This document shows positions 8,151-17,189 of a DNA stretch of 64,000 bases, one piece after another. The notes under the pieces were generated by a model. The model saw only the letters and a program-made list of their open reading frames with translations. It was not told the DNA's origin and did no database searches. This DNA comes from Mobiluncus massiliensis (GTDB taxonomy: Bacteria > Actinomycetota > Actinomycetes > Actinomycetales > Actinomycetaceae), in NCBI RefSeq assembly GCF_949769255.1, contig NZ_OX458329.1, positions 62,001 to 126,000 on the forward strand. The letters are read 5' to 3'. The translations under genes were made by a program, and so were the position numbers. Position 1 is the stretch's first letter. Every line of letters begins with the position of its first letter.

Positions 8151-11092
8151 GCCTCGACGCGGGAGCTGGGGCCCAGCAGCAGGCGGGCCAGGTGAATCCC
8201 TTGGCTGCCGGCCAGCTGTTCCGCTTGGGTGCGGCAACTGAAGCCGTCAGCCAAGAAAATCGCGTTCGGGTGTTCGCGCAGGGCGGGCAGCAAAGCGTGC
8301 TCCGCAATCCGTTTCGACACCTCAATGTGACCGCGTTCCATGCCGAAATTGCCCGCCATGCCGCAGCAGCCCGCCAGTTCCACAACTTCCGCTCCGGTGG
8401 CCGCCAGCAACTTGCGGTCGGTTTCCCAACCCAGGACGCTGTAGTGGTGGCAATGCGGCTGGGCGACAACCTGCACGCCTCGCAAATCCGGCAGCTTCCA
8501 TACGTCCGGGTTCGGCGCGGTGTCCGGGTCGCTGAGCAGTTCCGCCAAAGTGCGTGTGGCCTGGGCAATCGCGTGGGCACGCGGATCGTCGGGCAGTAAA
8601 CGTTCCAGGTCGTCGCGCAGGGTCGCGGTACAGGACGGCTCCACGCCGACAATCGGAATCCCGTTGACCGCCAGCGGCCCCAGAATCTGGCACAAGCGCC
8701 GCATGTTGCGCCGGGCTTTGTCCAGCTGTCCGGTCGTCACGTAGGTCAGCCCGCAGCAGGCTTGGGGCGGAATGTAAACCTGGTATCCCGCCGTTTCCAG
8801 CAGCTCCACCACGGCCTTGGCACCATCGGGAGCAATCCCCTCTGAGAAAGAATCCGCCCACACCGCCACCCACGGTTTAGCCTCGCTGGTGGGCCGGGTC
8901 TCCTCGCTCGCCGTCGAGGAAACGACATTGACCTGCCTCGCAACCTCCGGCGTCTGCCTCATATCCGCATTCACAAGCCCGTTCGCTCCAAATTCCGGTT
9001 CCGCAGCGTTTCCTCCGCGCCGCCTCGCCCAAGCCCGGAACGACTCAGGGTTAAAATGCGCCATCTGCCGACGCGGATCCAGCCCGAACATCCGAAACAC
9101 CAGGTGGCGAATCCACGCGACCCCGAAAACGCTGTTGGCCAGGCCCGCACCGCCGGGTATCCGGCGCGCCAAACGCAGCCAGCCCGGCAGACGACCCAAC
9201 AGATAATGCGAACGCGGCCGCAATCTCCGGCGATAGGCCCGATACAGCGACTCGGACTTATAGGCCGCCATGTCAATCCCGGTCGGACAGGCCGCGGAAC
9301 AGGCCTTACACGCCAGACACAAATCGAGGGCTCGCAACAGGTTCGGGTCGCGGAAATCTCGAATGAGCGTGCCGTTCGTGACTTCTTGCAGCACCCGGGC
9401 GCGCCCGCGCGTGGCGTCCTGTTCTTGGCCGGTAGCCAGGTAGCTGGGGCACATCCAAGCGCCGTTGACCTGGTCCATTGCCAAACATTTGCCAACACCG
9501 GTGCAGCGATGCACCGCCGCGGTAAAGTCCGTGTCTTTCGGAAAAGTAAAGCCCGAACCGGGCAGGGCCGGAATGGTCCGAGCCCCCGCCAGCCGCAGGT
9601 TCGCGTCCAGTGGATCGGGATCCACCAGCACCCCTGGATTCATCAAACCCCGTGGGTCAAACAGCGCTTTGACCTGCTTAAATAAACGAATCAACGCGGG
9701 GGAATACATTCGCGGCAACAATTCGGAGCGAGCCCGGCCATCCCCGTGCTCGCCCGAAAGCGAGCCGTGATGTTTACCGACCAGGTCAGCGGCACGCTCC
9801 AGGAACTCCCGAGAACGCCCTTGCCCAGCCTCCGCCCCCAACGGCAGGTTCAACCGCACATGCAGGCAGCCGTCCCCGAGGTGCCCGTAAAGCATTCCGT
9901 CCACGTTCATTTCCCGCATCAAATCAGTGAAATCTCGCAGGTATGCCGCTAGGTTCTGAGGCGGAACCGCCGCGTCCTCCCAGCCCGGCCAGGCCGGGTC
10001 GTTGCCGGATCCGTCCGGGTTCAAGGGAGTCCGCCCGCCCAACCCGGCCCCATCAGCGCGAATCCGCCACAGTTTCGTGGCTTGCGTGGAGGGTGGCAGC
10101 ACCAGGGTGGCGCGGGTGTTGGCGGCTTGTGCTAGGTCCTCGGCCCGAGCCAGGGTTGTTTCCAGGTCCGCGGTGGCGCTGCCCATCTCTACCAGCAGCC
10201 AAGCGTTCCCCTCCGGCAGTTCGGGCAGTTCTCCAACCCCCGGCTTGTGCGCCAAAGTGTAAACCAGACGCGAATCCATGCCCTCCACCGCGAGGGGAGA
10301 AAAGTCATTAATCAGCGGCACATCGGCGGCAGCGGCAATCATGTCAGGGTATCCCAGCACCACCAGCACCGGCGCGGTCGGCACCGGCACCAAACGGAGC
10401 GTAGCGCGCAGCACGCTGACCAGGGTCCCCTCGCTGCCCACCAAGAATTTCGCCAGGTCGCGCCCGTTTTCCGGCAACAGGTGCTCCAGGGAATAGCCCG
10501 AAACTTGCCGGTGAAAACGCCCGCATTCCGTGCGAATCAACGCCAGGTTTTCGTCAACTAAACGCTGTAAACCCGGCACCACATCCAGCGCGCCCTCGCC
10601 CGAAGCGGCGCGAAATTCCCGCCCAAAACCATCGATAACGTCCATCGAAATGACATTGTCCGCCACGCGTCCCCAGGCTTGGGCGTGCGGCCCACAGGCA
10701 TTGTTGCCAATCGAACCCCCAACTGTGGCCCGCGTCCAGGTGGACGGATCAGGCCCAAATCGCAGACCAAAAGGCGCCCCGGCCTTCTGAATATCGGCGA
10801 GCACCACCCCCGGCTCCACCGTAATCTGGCGCGCGGAAGGGTCGAGGGACAAAATCCGGTTGCAGTGGTGAGACGTATCAATGACCAGGCCAGGCCCGAT
10901 AGAGTTGCCGGAACATGAGGTTCCCCGGCCGCGCATCGTCAGGGGCACGCCGGCGGACAGGGCTTCCAAAATCGTGTCGCGCAGCTGGTCAAGGTTCTCC
11001 GGTTGGGCGATCCGGTCGGGCACAATGCGATAGTTTGAGGCATCCGAGGCGTAAATGGCCCGGTTCAGGGGGTCTTGGAGGTATTTCACCAT
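8147..11092 (-). CDS. FAD-binding and Fe-S-binding oxidoreductase (D-lactate dehydrogenase-like, GlcD-GlcF fusion)
   Basis: 981 residues. N-terminus (about 1-240): FAD_binding_4 of the vanillyl-alcohol oxidase fold, with MRGRGTSCSGNSIGPGLVID and TVGGSIGNNACGPHA. About 250-500: FAD-oxidase C-terminal domain ending HGDGRARSELLPRMYSPAL. Then a 2x[4Fe-4S] region with cysteines in CTGVGKC...CPSYLAT and CLACKACSAACPTGIDM. C-terminus: two CCG domains (ACCGLTYVTTGQLDKARRN and ELAGCCGMAGNFGMERGH). Known: such fusions oxidise D-2-hydroxy acids such as D-lactate at the membrane face and pass electrons to quinones. The exact substrate is inferred. The stop overlaps the 3' end of the convergent RAMA gene by four bases. 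Confidence 0.88.
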   Translation of the reverse strand: MVKYLQDPLNRAIYASDASNYRIVPDRIAQPENLDQLRDTILEALSAGVPLTMRGRGTSCSGNSIGPGLVIDTSHHCNRILSLDPSARQITVEPGVVLADIQKAGAPFGLRFGPDPSTWTRATVGGSIGNNACGPHAQAWGRVADNVISMDVIDGFGREFRAASGEGALDVVPGLQRLVDENLALIRTECGRFHRQVSGYSLEHLLPENGRDLAKFLVGSEGTLVSVLRATLRLVPVPTAPVLVVLGYPDMIAAAADVPLINDFSPLAVEGMDSRLVYTLAHKPGVGELPELPEGNAWLLVEMGSATADLETTLARAEDLAQAANTRATLVLPPSTQATKLWRIRADGAGLGGRTPLNPDGSGNDPAWPGWEDAAVPPQNLAAYLRDFTDLMREMNVDGMLYGHLGDGCLHVRLNLPLGAEAGQGRSREFLERAADLVGKHHGSLSGEHGDGRARSELLPRMYSPALIRLFKQVKALFDPRGLMNPGVLVDPDPLDANLRLAGARTIPALPGSGFTFPKDTDFTAAVHRCTGVGKCLAMDQVNGAWMCPSYLATGQEQDATRGRARVLQEVTNGTLIRDFRDPNLLRALDLCLACKACSAACPTGIDMAAYKSESLYRAYRRRLRPRSHYLLGRLPGWLRLARRIPGGAGLANSVFGVAWIRHLVFRMFGLDPRRQMAHFNPESFRAWARRRGGNAAEPEFGANGLVNADMRQTPEVARQVNVVSSTASEETRPTSEAKPWVAVWADSFSEGIAPDGAKAVVELLETAGYQVYIPPQACCGLTYVTTGQLDKARRNMRRLCQILGPLAVNGIPIVGVEPSCTATLRDDLERLLPDDPRAHAIAQATRTLAELLSDPDTAPNPDVWKLPDLRGVQVVAQPHCHHYSVLGWETDRKLLAATGAEVVELAGCCGMAGNFGMERGHIEVSKRIAEHALLPALREHPNAIFLADGFSCRTQAEQLAGSQGIHLARLLLGPSSRVEA

Positions 11093-11096
11093 GGCC

Positions 11097-11768
11097 CTAG
11101 TGTATGTTACTTTTCCCAGTCTCCTGGCTATCCGAGGGTTTACTCAGAGCCTTTTTCAGAATCCCCAACGCGATGGGAATGACTGACACCGCAATGATGA
11201 TGACAGCGATGAGCTCCACGTTGTTGCGGATAAAGGGCACTCCCCCTAGCGAAATACCGGCGACGATGAACACGCCGGTCCAGGCGATACTGCCGATGAC
11301 ATTCCACAGGGTGAAGTGCGCCCAGCCGTAACGACCGATTCCGGCCGCGATAGGCACAAAAGTACGCACGAAAGGAACGAAACGGCCCAGCACTACCGCG
11401 GGCCCACCCCACTTGCGAAAGAACACTTGGGCAGTCTGCAAATACTCGGTTTTCAGTACGCGCGCGTCGGGTTTGAAAAACCGCTCGCCAAACAGCAGCC
11501 CGAACCAGTAGCCGACCTGGGCTCCGGCGATTGCCGCCACAATCAGCACGAACAGAATCACAGCGAGGTTCATCGGCATCCGGTCTTGCAGCAAACCCAG
11601 CGCAAACAGCATCGAATCGCCGGGAAGCACCGGGAATAGCACTCCTGACTCGATGAACACGATTAGGGCGACGATGGCCACCATCCACACCCCGTAAGCC
11701 GAGATGAGGTGTTCCAACAGGGCGCCGGGGTCTTTCAGCCAGTCCAGCAAATTCGCAGTGAAAACCAT
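11097..11768 (-). CDS. DedA family membrane protein
   Basis: 223 residues from the ATG at 11768; a longer frame reaches 11990 but its extra N-terminus is proline-rich, not membrane-like and lacks a start context. Family marks seen: VFIESGVLFPVLPGDSMLF (re-entrant loop with conserved Glu and PGD), then FFRKWGGPAVVLGRFVPFVRTFVPIAAGIG with the conserved arginines, then membrane helices to a basic C-terminus. Known: DedA/SNARE-associated proteins are proton-dependent flippases for undecaprenyl phosphate or phospholipids. It lies four bases downstream of... and reads with the FAD/Fe-S gene, whose start is at 11092, so the two may be co-transcribed. Confidence 0.9.
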   Translation of the reverse strand: MVFTANLLDWLKDPGALLEHLISAYGVWMVAIVALIVFIESGVLFPVLPGDSMLFALGLLQDRMPMNLAVILFVLIVAAIAGAQVGYWFGLLFGERFFKPDARVLKTEYLQTAQVFFRKWGGPAVVLGRFVPFVRTFVPIAAGIGRYGWAHFTLWNVIGSIAWTGVFIVAGISLGGVPFIRNNVELIAVIIIAVSVIPIALGILKKALSKPSDSQETGKSNIH

Positions 11769-11856
11769 GGTTCCAATCTTAGTTAATGTCGACAGTGGGG
11801 GATTCGGGCCGCAGGCTCGAACGGACAACAGCCAACGGCGAACGACAAACGGGCGG

Positions 11857-13686
11857 CTATTGCAGCGCCCACGCCACGTCCTGGTCGGACAGCGCGCCGG
11901 CACCGCCCACGATGACACCGTGGGAGCCGGCGGAGGCCCACAAGCCCTGCAAGAACGCGGGTTTTGACCCGGCCGGGGGTACCAGCACAAGTTTCGCGCC
12001 TTGCTTGACCGTGTAGGCTCCGGCGGAAAGGGCGTCCGGGAAGTTCCGTCCCGACACCATCACCAGGCCGTTTACGCCGCGTCCCAGGTCAAGGCTGGTG
12101 GCGAGGCCGAGGGCGGTTTCGTAGCGATCCGCCCCGGTGTAGGTCGCGCTCGCGTTGATACCGGCCGAAGCGACGGCAGACTGCGCCGGACCGCCGACCG
12201 TGATGATTTTAGTGCTGGTCAAAAGGGGGTTCAGGTAGCCTTGGGTGGCAGGGGGGAGGGTGTTTCCGCTAGACAGCACCAGGGAGGCCTGCAGCGCTCC
12301 GGCCGCGGCTCCGGCAGCCAGGGCGTCAGGGAAGTTGATGCCGTCAGCCACCAAGACCGCGCTGGGCGCGCCTCCCAGAGAATCGCGATATTGCGCGACT
12401 ATCCGGGCGGTGTCAAAACGATCCGCGCCGATGAGTTCCACCAATTCCAGACCTTTAGCCTGAATCAGCGCCCGGTCGGCAGCGCTCAGCCCCACGGTCC
12501 CGCCCACGCGCACGACCCGGCGCAGCCCGAATTTATCTAAGGCTTTCAGGGCTTGGGGATCCAAGTGGTCGCGGGAATTCGACAGCACCAACGCGGAGCT
12601 CGTGACCCCGGCCAGCTGCGTTGCAGCCAAACCGTCAGCGGCAATCAAACCGGTGGTGAGAATCAGCGTTTCCACGTTGGGTGAAGCGTCGGCAATCATC
12701 CCGGAAGTATCCATCCGGTTGGCGCCACTGACCCGTGTAATGTGCGGCGGGAGCTGCTTGAACTCCAAAGTGCCGCTGCTCGCGCCGCGCACCGGCACCC
12801 CTAAACTCATCAGCCAGGGGGCAAAACGCGACATCGGCGAGGCGGCGTTAAACAGCAGCTGTTCGCTGTTGTTCGTGAAGGACGCATTGGATTTCGAGCT
12901 GGTGATGCCGACCACTTCGCCAGCCGCATTGTACAGAGGCCCGCCGGAGTCGCCTTTATCTACCGCCATCGGCACGGTGGCCAGGATGTTGCCACCAGCG
13001 GGAATCTGGAAACGCTGGGCGGTGTGGGCGTCCAAAGTGTTGACGTTGGCGCAGTAGTTTGCTTTGCCGCCAATCATTTGGGAGACGCCGTCGATGGTGG
13101 CGGATTCCTTAATGATGTAGTTTTGCCCGCAAATATACAGGGGAGTGCTGGGAGGTTGCACCGCCGCGCTGACCGGGGCGATGGGGTGATTCGCCGGGGT
13201 GGTCACCATCAGTGCCACGTCGCCTTGCGTGGTGCTGTCCCAAGTTACGCCGGTGGCTAGGGGTTTGCTAGCGGGAACTTGAGAGTTAGCGGCAAAAACC
13301 CGCGCCGGCCCTTGGGGCAAGTTCTTAAAACAGTGAGCCGCGGTCAGCACCATGTTGGGCGCGACCCAAACTCCGGAGCACATGGACGCCATTCCGTCCG
13401 GACCCGGTCCGATAACAATTTGGACGGTGGCGGGGTGCGGGTCAGGAATCTGTCCGGCCTGGGTGGAGCCCTTTTCTGGGGAGTTCACAAGGGGTGTCGC
13501 GCGGTCGAGTTGGTCAGCAGGGGTGGGCGGGAGGAGCCGGTGAACCTCGGTTGGTGGGTAACCTGGCGGGGTGTCGCTGGTCCCGGCTTGTGCGGGCGCG
13601 ACCGGACCAATACCAACGAGAGCGAAAACCAACATGAATAGCGCCGGAACCCACAGGGGGCGGCGTTGTGTGAAACCAGGGACCAT
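11857..13686 (-). CDS. Secreted trypsin-like serine protease with cell-wall-binding repeats 2 (CWB2)
   Basis: 609 residues. Signal peptide at the N-terminus (basic MVPGFTQRRP, hydrophobic core, cut near PAQAG). Protease domain about 85-310 with a complete triad: His118 (VLTAAHC), Asp156 (GDVALM), Ser247 (KGDSGGPLY). From about 320 to the end there are three CWB2 units, recognised by RVSGANRMDTSGMIAD, LIGADRFDTARIVAQY and YTGADRYETALGLATS with the AVLVADGINFPDALAAGAAAG type second halves. Known: CWB2 triplets bind anionic wall polymers, first described in clostridial surface proteins. The product is therefore a wall-attached exoprotease; substrate unknown. One of three CWB2 proteins in the window. 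Confidence 0.9.
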   Translation of the reverse strand: MVPGFTQRRPLWVPALFMLVFALVGIGPVAPAQAGTSDTPPGYPPTEVHRLLPPTPADQLDRATPLVNSPEKGSTQAGQIPDPHPATVQIVIGPGPDGMASMCSGVWVAPNMVLTAAHCFKNLPQGPARVFAANSQVPASKPLATGVTWDSTTQGDVALMVTTPANHPIAPVSAAVQPPSTPLYICGQNYIIKESATIDGVSQMIGGKANYCANVNTLDAHTAQRFQIPAGGNILATVPMAVDKGDSGGPLYNAAGEVVGITSSKSNASFTNNSEQLLFNAASPMSRFAPWLMSLGVPVRGASSGTLEFKQLPPHITRVSGANRMDTSGMIADASPNVETLILTTGLIAADGLAATQLAGVTSSALVLSNSRDHLDPQALKALDKFGLRRVVRVGGTVGLSAADRALIQAKGLELVELIGADRFDTARIVAQYRDSLGGAPSAVLVADGINFPDALAAGAAAGALQASLVLSSGNTLPPATQGYLNPLLTSTKIITVGGPAQSAVASAGINASATYTGADRYETALGLATSLDLGRGVNGLVMVSGRNFPDALSAGAYTVKQGAKLVLVPPAGSKPAFLQGLWASAGSHGVIVGGAGALSDQDVAWALQ

Positions 13687-13802
13687 GAGGTCAATTATCG
13701 ACTATAGACGGGGTTTTATCCAACCATAGCGGTTTCGTGACCGGACAAAAACAGAGTTCCATTCCGGGTGCGACTCCCACGCGGTCTGGGTACATTTGAT
13801 AT

Positions 13803-16800
13803 ATGTATGTCAAGCTCGCTCGTTTTCTGGCCCTCAGGCCGAAGCGAGTTCTGGCATTTTGGATTTTGGTGGTTATCGCCACCGCACTGAGCGCGGTTAC
13901 CGGATTTGGAGATCCCTTGTGGAATCGGCTCATTTCTGATGTACCCCAGGCGACCCCTTCCGAGTCTCATACCGGGCAAGTCATGGTGGAAAGTCACCAG
14001 ACCGCGGCCTATTCCGTGATGGCCTATGTTTCCGGGGTTGATTTGCGCGCGGAGCTGGAGCAGGCGCCCAAGCTGGCCAGTCAGCTGGATGAGATGAAGG
14101 CTCAGGCCGAGAATCAGGGGGATGAAGCCAAGAAGCTCGGCGATGAGGCAAAAGCCGCTGGAGATCCGGCTCAGACACTGGCTAATCAGGCGCGAGCCCT
14201 GGGTGCGAAAGCAACCGAGCTGGGCAATCGCGCCACCAGCCTGGGAAACCAGGCCAAAGCCCTGGGACATGTTGCCCAGGAGGCGGGTGCGAAGGCTCAG
14301 GAGTTGAAGGCGCAAGCCGAGGCGGCGGGTGCGAAAGCGCAGGAGGCGGGTGCGAAGGCTCAGGAGTTGAAGGCGCAAGCCGAGGCGGCGGGTGCGAAAG
14401 CGCAGGAGGCGGGTGCGAAGGCCCAGGAGTTGAAGGCGCAAGCCGAGGCGGCCGGGGCAAAAGCCCAGCAGCTCGCCGCCAGCGGAGATATGGCGGGAGC
14501 TGGGGCGGCGAAAGCCCAAGCTGAACAACTCGGGGCTGCAGCCCAGCAGGCCGGAGCCCAAGCCCAAGAACAGGTCGCCGCCGCCCAACAACTCGGGGCC
14601 GAAGCCCAGGCGGCAGGCACCGAAGCTCAGACCGAGGCCGCTCGTGCCCAAGAAATCGGCGCCCAAGCGCAGGCGGCGGGGGAACAGGCTCTTGCCAGTG
14701 GAAACCAAGCCCAGAGTCTCGCCGCGCAAGCCCGCCGACTGGGTGACCAAGCCAAAGCGAAGGGCGACAGGGCTCAGGAACTGGGCGATCAAGCGAAAGA
14801 CAAGGGCGACATCGCCAAAGACTTGGCGAACCGCGCCCAAGCGCTCGGCGACGCAGCCCAAGCGCTGGGCGACCAAGCCAAAGCGCTGTCCGAACCCGAC
14901 TGGCCCGTCTCGAAAGCTCTGCACACCGAGCTGAAACAGTTTGAGACGAAACTGAAAGGGATGCCACACGTAGACACGGTGTCCTATCCCTTCGTGGAAT
15001 ATAACGCCATGCTCGATCCTCAAGCGCGGGAACTGGTGGCTAAGGACGGCCAGGGGTTTGTCATTGTGGCAACCATGGATTTGCGGGTCAACGGGAAAGC
15101 TCAAAAGACCCCGCCGGAACAGTTCGAGCCGGACGTGAGGAACGTGGAGAAAGCCCTGGGCGAGCTGGAATCCACGCTAAAATCGGCTCTGCCAAAAGAT
15201 GCAGTGCAGTCCGATTTCCGGGTGCGGGTCACGGACGCGGACCTGGTAAATGACGCGGGAATCCAAACCCTTAAGAACGACCTGGTGCGCTCCGAATCTA
15301 TTGGAATTCCGCTGTCTTTCCTGATTATGGCGGTCGTGTTCGGAGGATTTTTGGCTGCACTGCTGCCGCTGTCGGGAGCAATGGTGGCGATCTCCACCGC
15401 CTTGGCCATCATGTTGGGGATGACTTACCTGTTTGAGCAGCAGTCTTTCGCTGTCAACGTGATTTCAGTGCTGGGACTGGGGCTATCCATTGACTACGGC
15501 TTGCTGATAGTGTCGCGCTACCACGAGGAACTTGTGCGTTTGCGTGACCTGCCCGAAGACGAATGGAAACCTGACTTCTCCGGGGTGAAAAAACCCAAGA
15601 CCCGCGAGCGGCTGGAAGCTCTGAATCCCCGCTACCTGCGGGCTTTGGAAATTACCCTGTCTACCGCCGGGCGAACGACTTTCTTTAGTGCCCTGACCGT
15701 GGCGATTGCGTCCTCCGGCATGATTTTCTTCCGGCCGGAACTGTTGAAGTCCCTGGGTATTGCGGGGTCCTCCACCGTGCTGCTGGCGATGATTGCGGCG
15801 CTGACCTTGGTGTCCGCGCTCATGTTTATGGCTTCCGCCCGCCTGGAAAAGCCCTCCATCCTGACCAAGATCCCGTTCCTGCGCCGCTTCATGGGCAACG
15901 TCGAGCCGGCACATGTGAAGCACCAGGTAGCGCAAAGCAAGGATCCGGATGGTGCACCGGAAGTTGACCCCGAAACGGAAAACACGTTCTTTTACCGGGT
16001 GTCCGTCGCGGTAACCCGCAAACCCTGGCTGTCTTTCATCGTTTCGGCGACGGTTTTGGTGGCGGCGTGTCTGCCATTGGCGACCCTGAACCTGCGCAAC
16101 TCCCTGTTCGACATGCTGCCAGTACACAACGATCAAAGGCTTTTGTACGAAGAGTTGTCCGCCCAGGTGCCGCGTACCGGACTGCCCCCGGTGCGTATCG
16201 TCGCCGAGGACACCACGCCCGAAGAGCTTGATGCCTGGACTGAAGCAAACCTCAGCGATATCAAAGGAATCGCCCAAGTTTTTGCCGCTTCCCAACTGGG
16301 CGACACGAAGGACTCCGTGGCCATCGTGGATCTGGAAACGAAAGACATCGGTTCCCCGCAAGCCGAGAGGATCGTGAAGGAAATCCGGGATAAACCCCAT
16401 GATTTCGAGCGTTATGTCATCGGCCAGGCGGCGAACCAAATCGACTTCATCTCGTCATTGGCCCAAGGCTTGCCCTGGGTGCTCAGCGTGCTGGTGATTA
16501 TCACCATTATCCTGCTGTTCCTCATGACCGGCTCGATAGTGATACCGCTGCAAGCCCTGGTGATAAACACGTTGTCGCTGATGGCGACCCTGGGAATCTC
16601 TACCCTGGTCTTTGTTGACGGTTTCGGGGTGGAGTTGTTGGGCGCCCAAAAACTGCCGGGGCTGGAATCTTACGTGGTCGTCATGCTGATGTGCTTCGGC
16701 TTCGGGCTGTCGATGGACTATGAGCTGTTCCTGCTATCTCGAATGAAAGAGGTGTGGGACGAGACCGGGTCGGCCCGTCTGTCGGTCATTCAAGGTTTGA

Positions 16801-17057
16801 CGCGCTCGGCCCGGATTGTGACTTCCGCTGCGACCATTCTGGTCTTTGTGTTCCTCGCGTTCGTGACCGGGCACATGATTGTGTTGAAGCAGGTCGGGTT
16901 TATTTTGGCGTTGGCGGTCGCCTTTGACGCCACTATCGTCCGCATGGTGCTGGTGCCTTCCGTGATGGCGTTGTTCGGCCGGGTGAACTGGTGGGCGCCG
17001 CGACCCTTGCGCCGCCTGCATAATCGCTTCTCGGAAAGTTTCACGCACCACGGGTGA
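13803..17057 (+). CDS. MMPL/RND-family transporter with a long repetitive coiled-coil insert
   Basis: 1084 residues. One N-terminal membrane helix (15-36) is followed by an extracytoplasmic region that is mostly an Ala/Gln/Lys/Glu-rich helix (about 85-360). The two MMPL blocks have six-helix bundles around 500-660 and 880-1060; the conserved Asp-containing sequences are GLGLSIDYGLLIVSRYHEE and FGFGLSMDYELFLLSRMKEVWDE. Known: MMPL proteins export lipids or complex glycolipids to the outer envelope using the proton gradient. The insert is unlike the usual porter domain and includes three tandem 21-residue repeats. It is likely a stalk that reaches through the cell wall (inference). Divergent from the protease/CWB2 gene. 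Confidence 0.88.
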   Translation: MYVKLARFLALRPKRVLAFWILVVIATALSAVTGFGDPLWNRLISDVPQATPSESHTGQVMVESHQTAAYSVMAYVSGVDLRAELEQAPKLASQLDEMKAQAENQGDEAKKLGDEAKAAGDPAQTLANQARALGAKATELGNRATSLGNQAKALGHVAQEAGAKAQELKAQAEAAGAKAQEAGAKAQELKAQAEAAGAKAQEAGAKAQELKAQAEAAGAKAQQLAASGDMAGAGAAKAQAEQLGAAAQQAGAQAQEQVAAAQQLGAEAQAAGTEAQTEAARAQEIGAQAQAAGEQALASGNQAQSLAAQARRLGDQAKAKGDRAQELGDQAKDKGDIAKDLANRAQALGDAAQALGDQAKALSEPDWPVSKALHTELKQFETKLKGMPHVDTVSYPFVEYNAMLDPQARELVAKDGQGFVIVATMDLRVNGKAQKTPPEQFEPDVRNVEKALGELESTLKSALPKDAVQSDFRVRVTDADLVNDAGIQTLKNDLVRSESIGIPLSFLIMAVVFGGFLAALLPLSGAMVAISTALAIMLGMTYLFEQQSFAVNVISVLGLGLSIDYGLLIVSRYHEELVRLRDLPEDEWKPDFSGVKKPKTRERLEALNPRYLRALEITLSTAGRTTFFSALTVAIASSGMIFFRPELLKSLGIAGSSTVLLAMIAALTLVSALMFMASARLEKPSILTKIPFLRRFMGNVEPAHVKHQVAQSKDPDGAPEVDPETENTFFYRVSVAVTRKPWLSFIVSATVLVAACLPLATLNLRNSLFDMLPVHNDQRLLYEELSAQVPRTGLPPVRIVAEDTTPEELDAWTEANLSDIKGIAQVFAASQLGDTKDSVAIVDLETKDIGSPQAERIVKEIRDKPHDFERYVIGQAANQIDFISSLAQGLPWVLSVLVIITIILLFLMTGSIVIPLQALVINTLSLMATLGISTLVFVDGFGVELLGAQKLPGLESYVVVMLMCFGFGLSMDYELFLLSRMKEVWDETGSARLSVIQGLTRSARIVTSAATILVFVFLAFVTGHMIVLKQVGFILALAVAFDATIVRMVLVPSVMALFGRVNWWAPRPLRRLHNRFSESFTHHG
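14280..14468 (+). repeat. Three tandem 63-bp (21-codon) repeats inside the MMPL gene
   Basis: Units at 14280-14342, 14343-14405 and 14406-14468, each encoding EAGAKAQELKAQAEAAGAKAQ with at most a few silent or single changes in the third unit. They sit in the longer helix-forming stretch and are in frame, so unit loss or gain would change stalk length without breaking the protein. Confidence 0.93.
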
Positions 17058-17189
17058 AGTAGCCCGGTAATAATTCCAGGTAAATGTAGGGTAAAAACTT
17101 CCCTGCGATTTTGGTCATAAAGCGTATACTCGCGGGCCTCTAGGTGGTATGGTTTTTCTGTAAAACGAGTGATTTTGAAAGGAAAAACC

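Noticed and set aside
13716-15104. A 462-residue minus-strand frame rich in Leu/Gly/Arg opposite the MMPL gene
   Set aside because: Low-complexity shadow of the repetitive coiled-coil coding sequence; no start signal or family resemblance.
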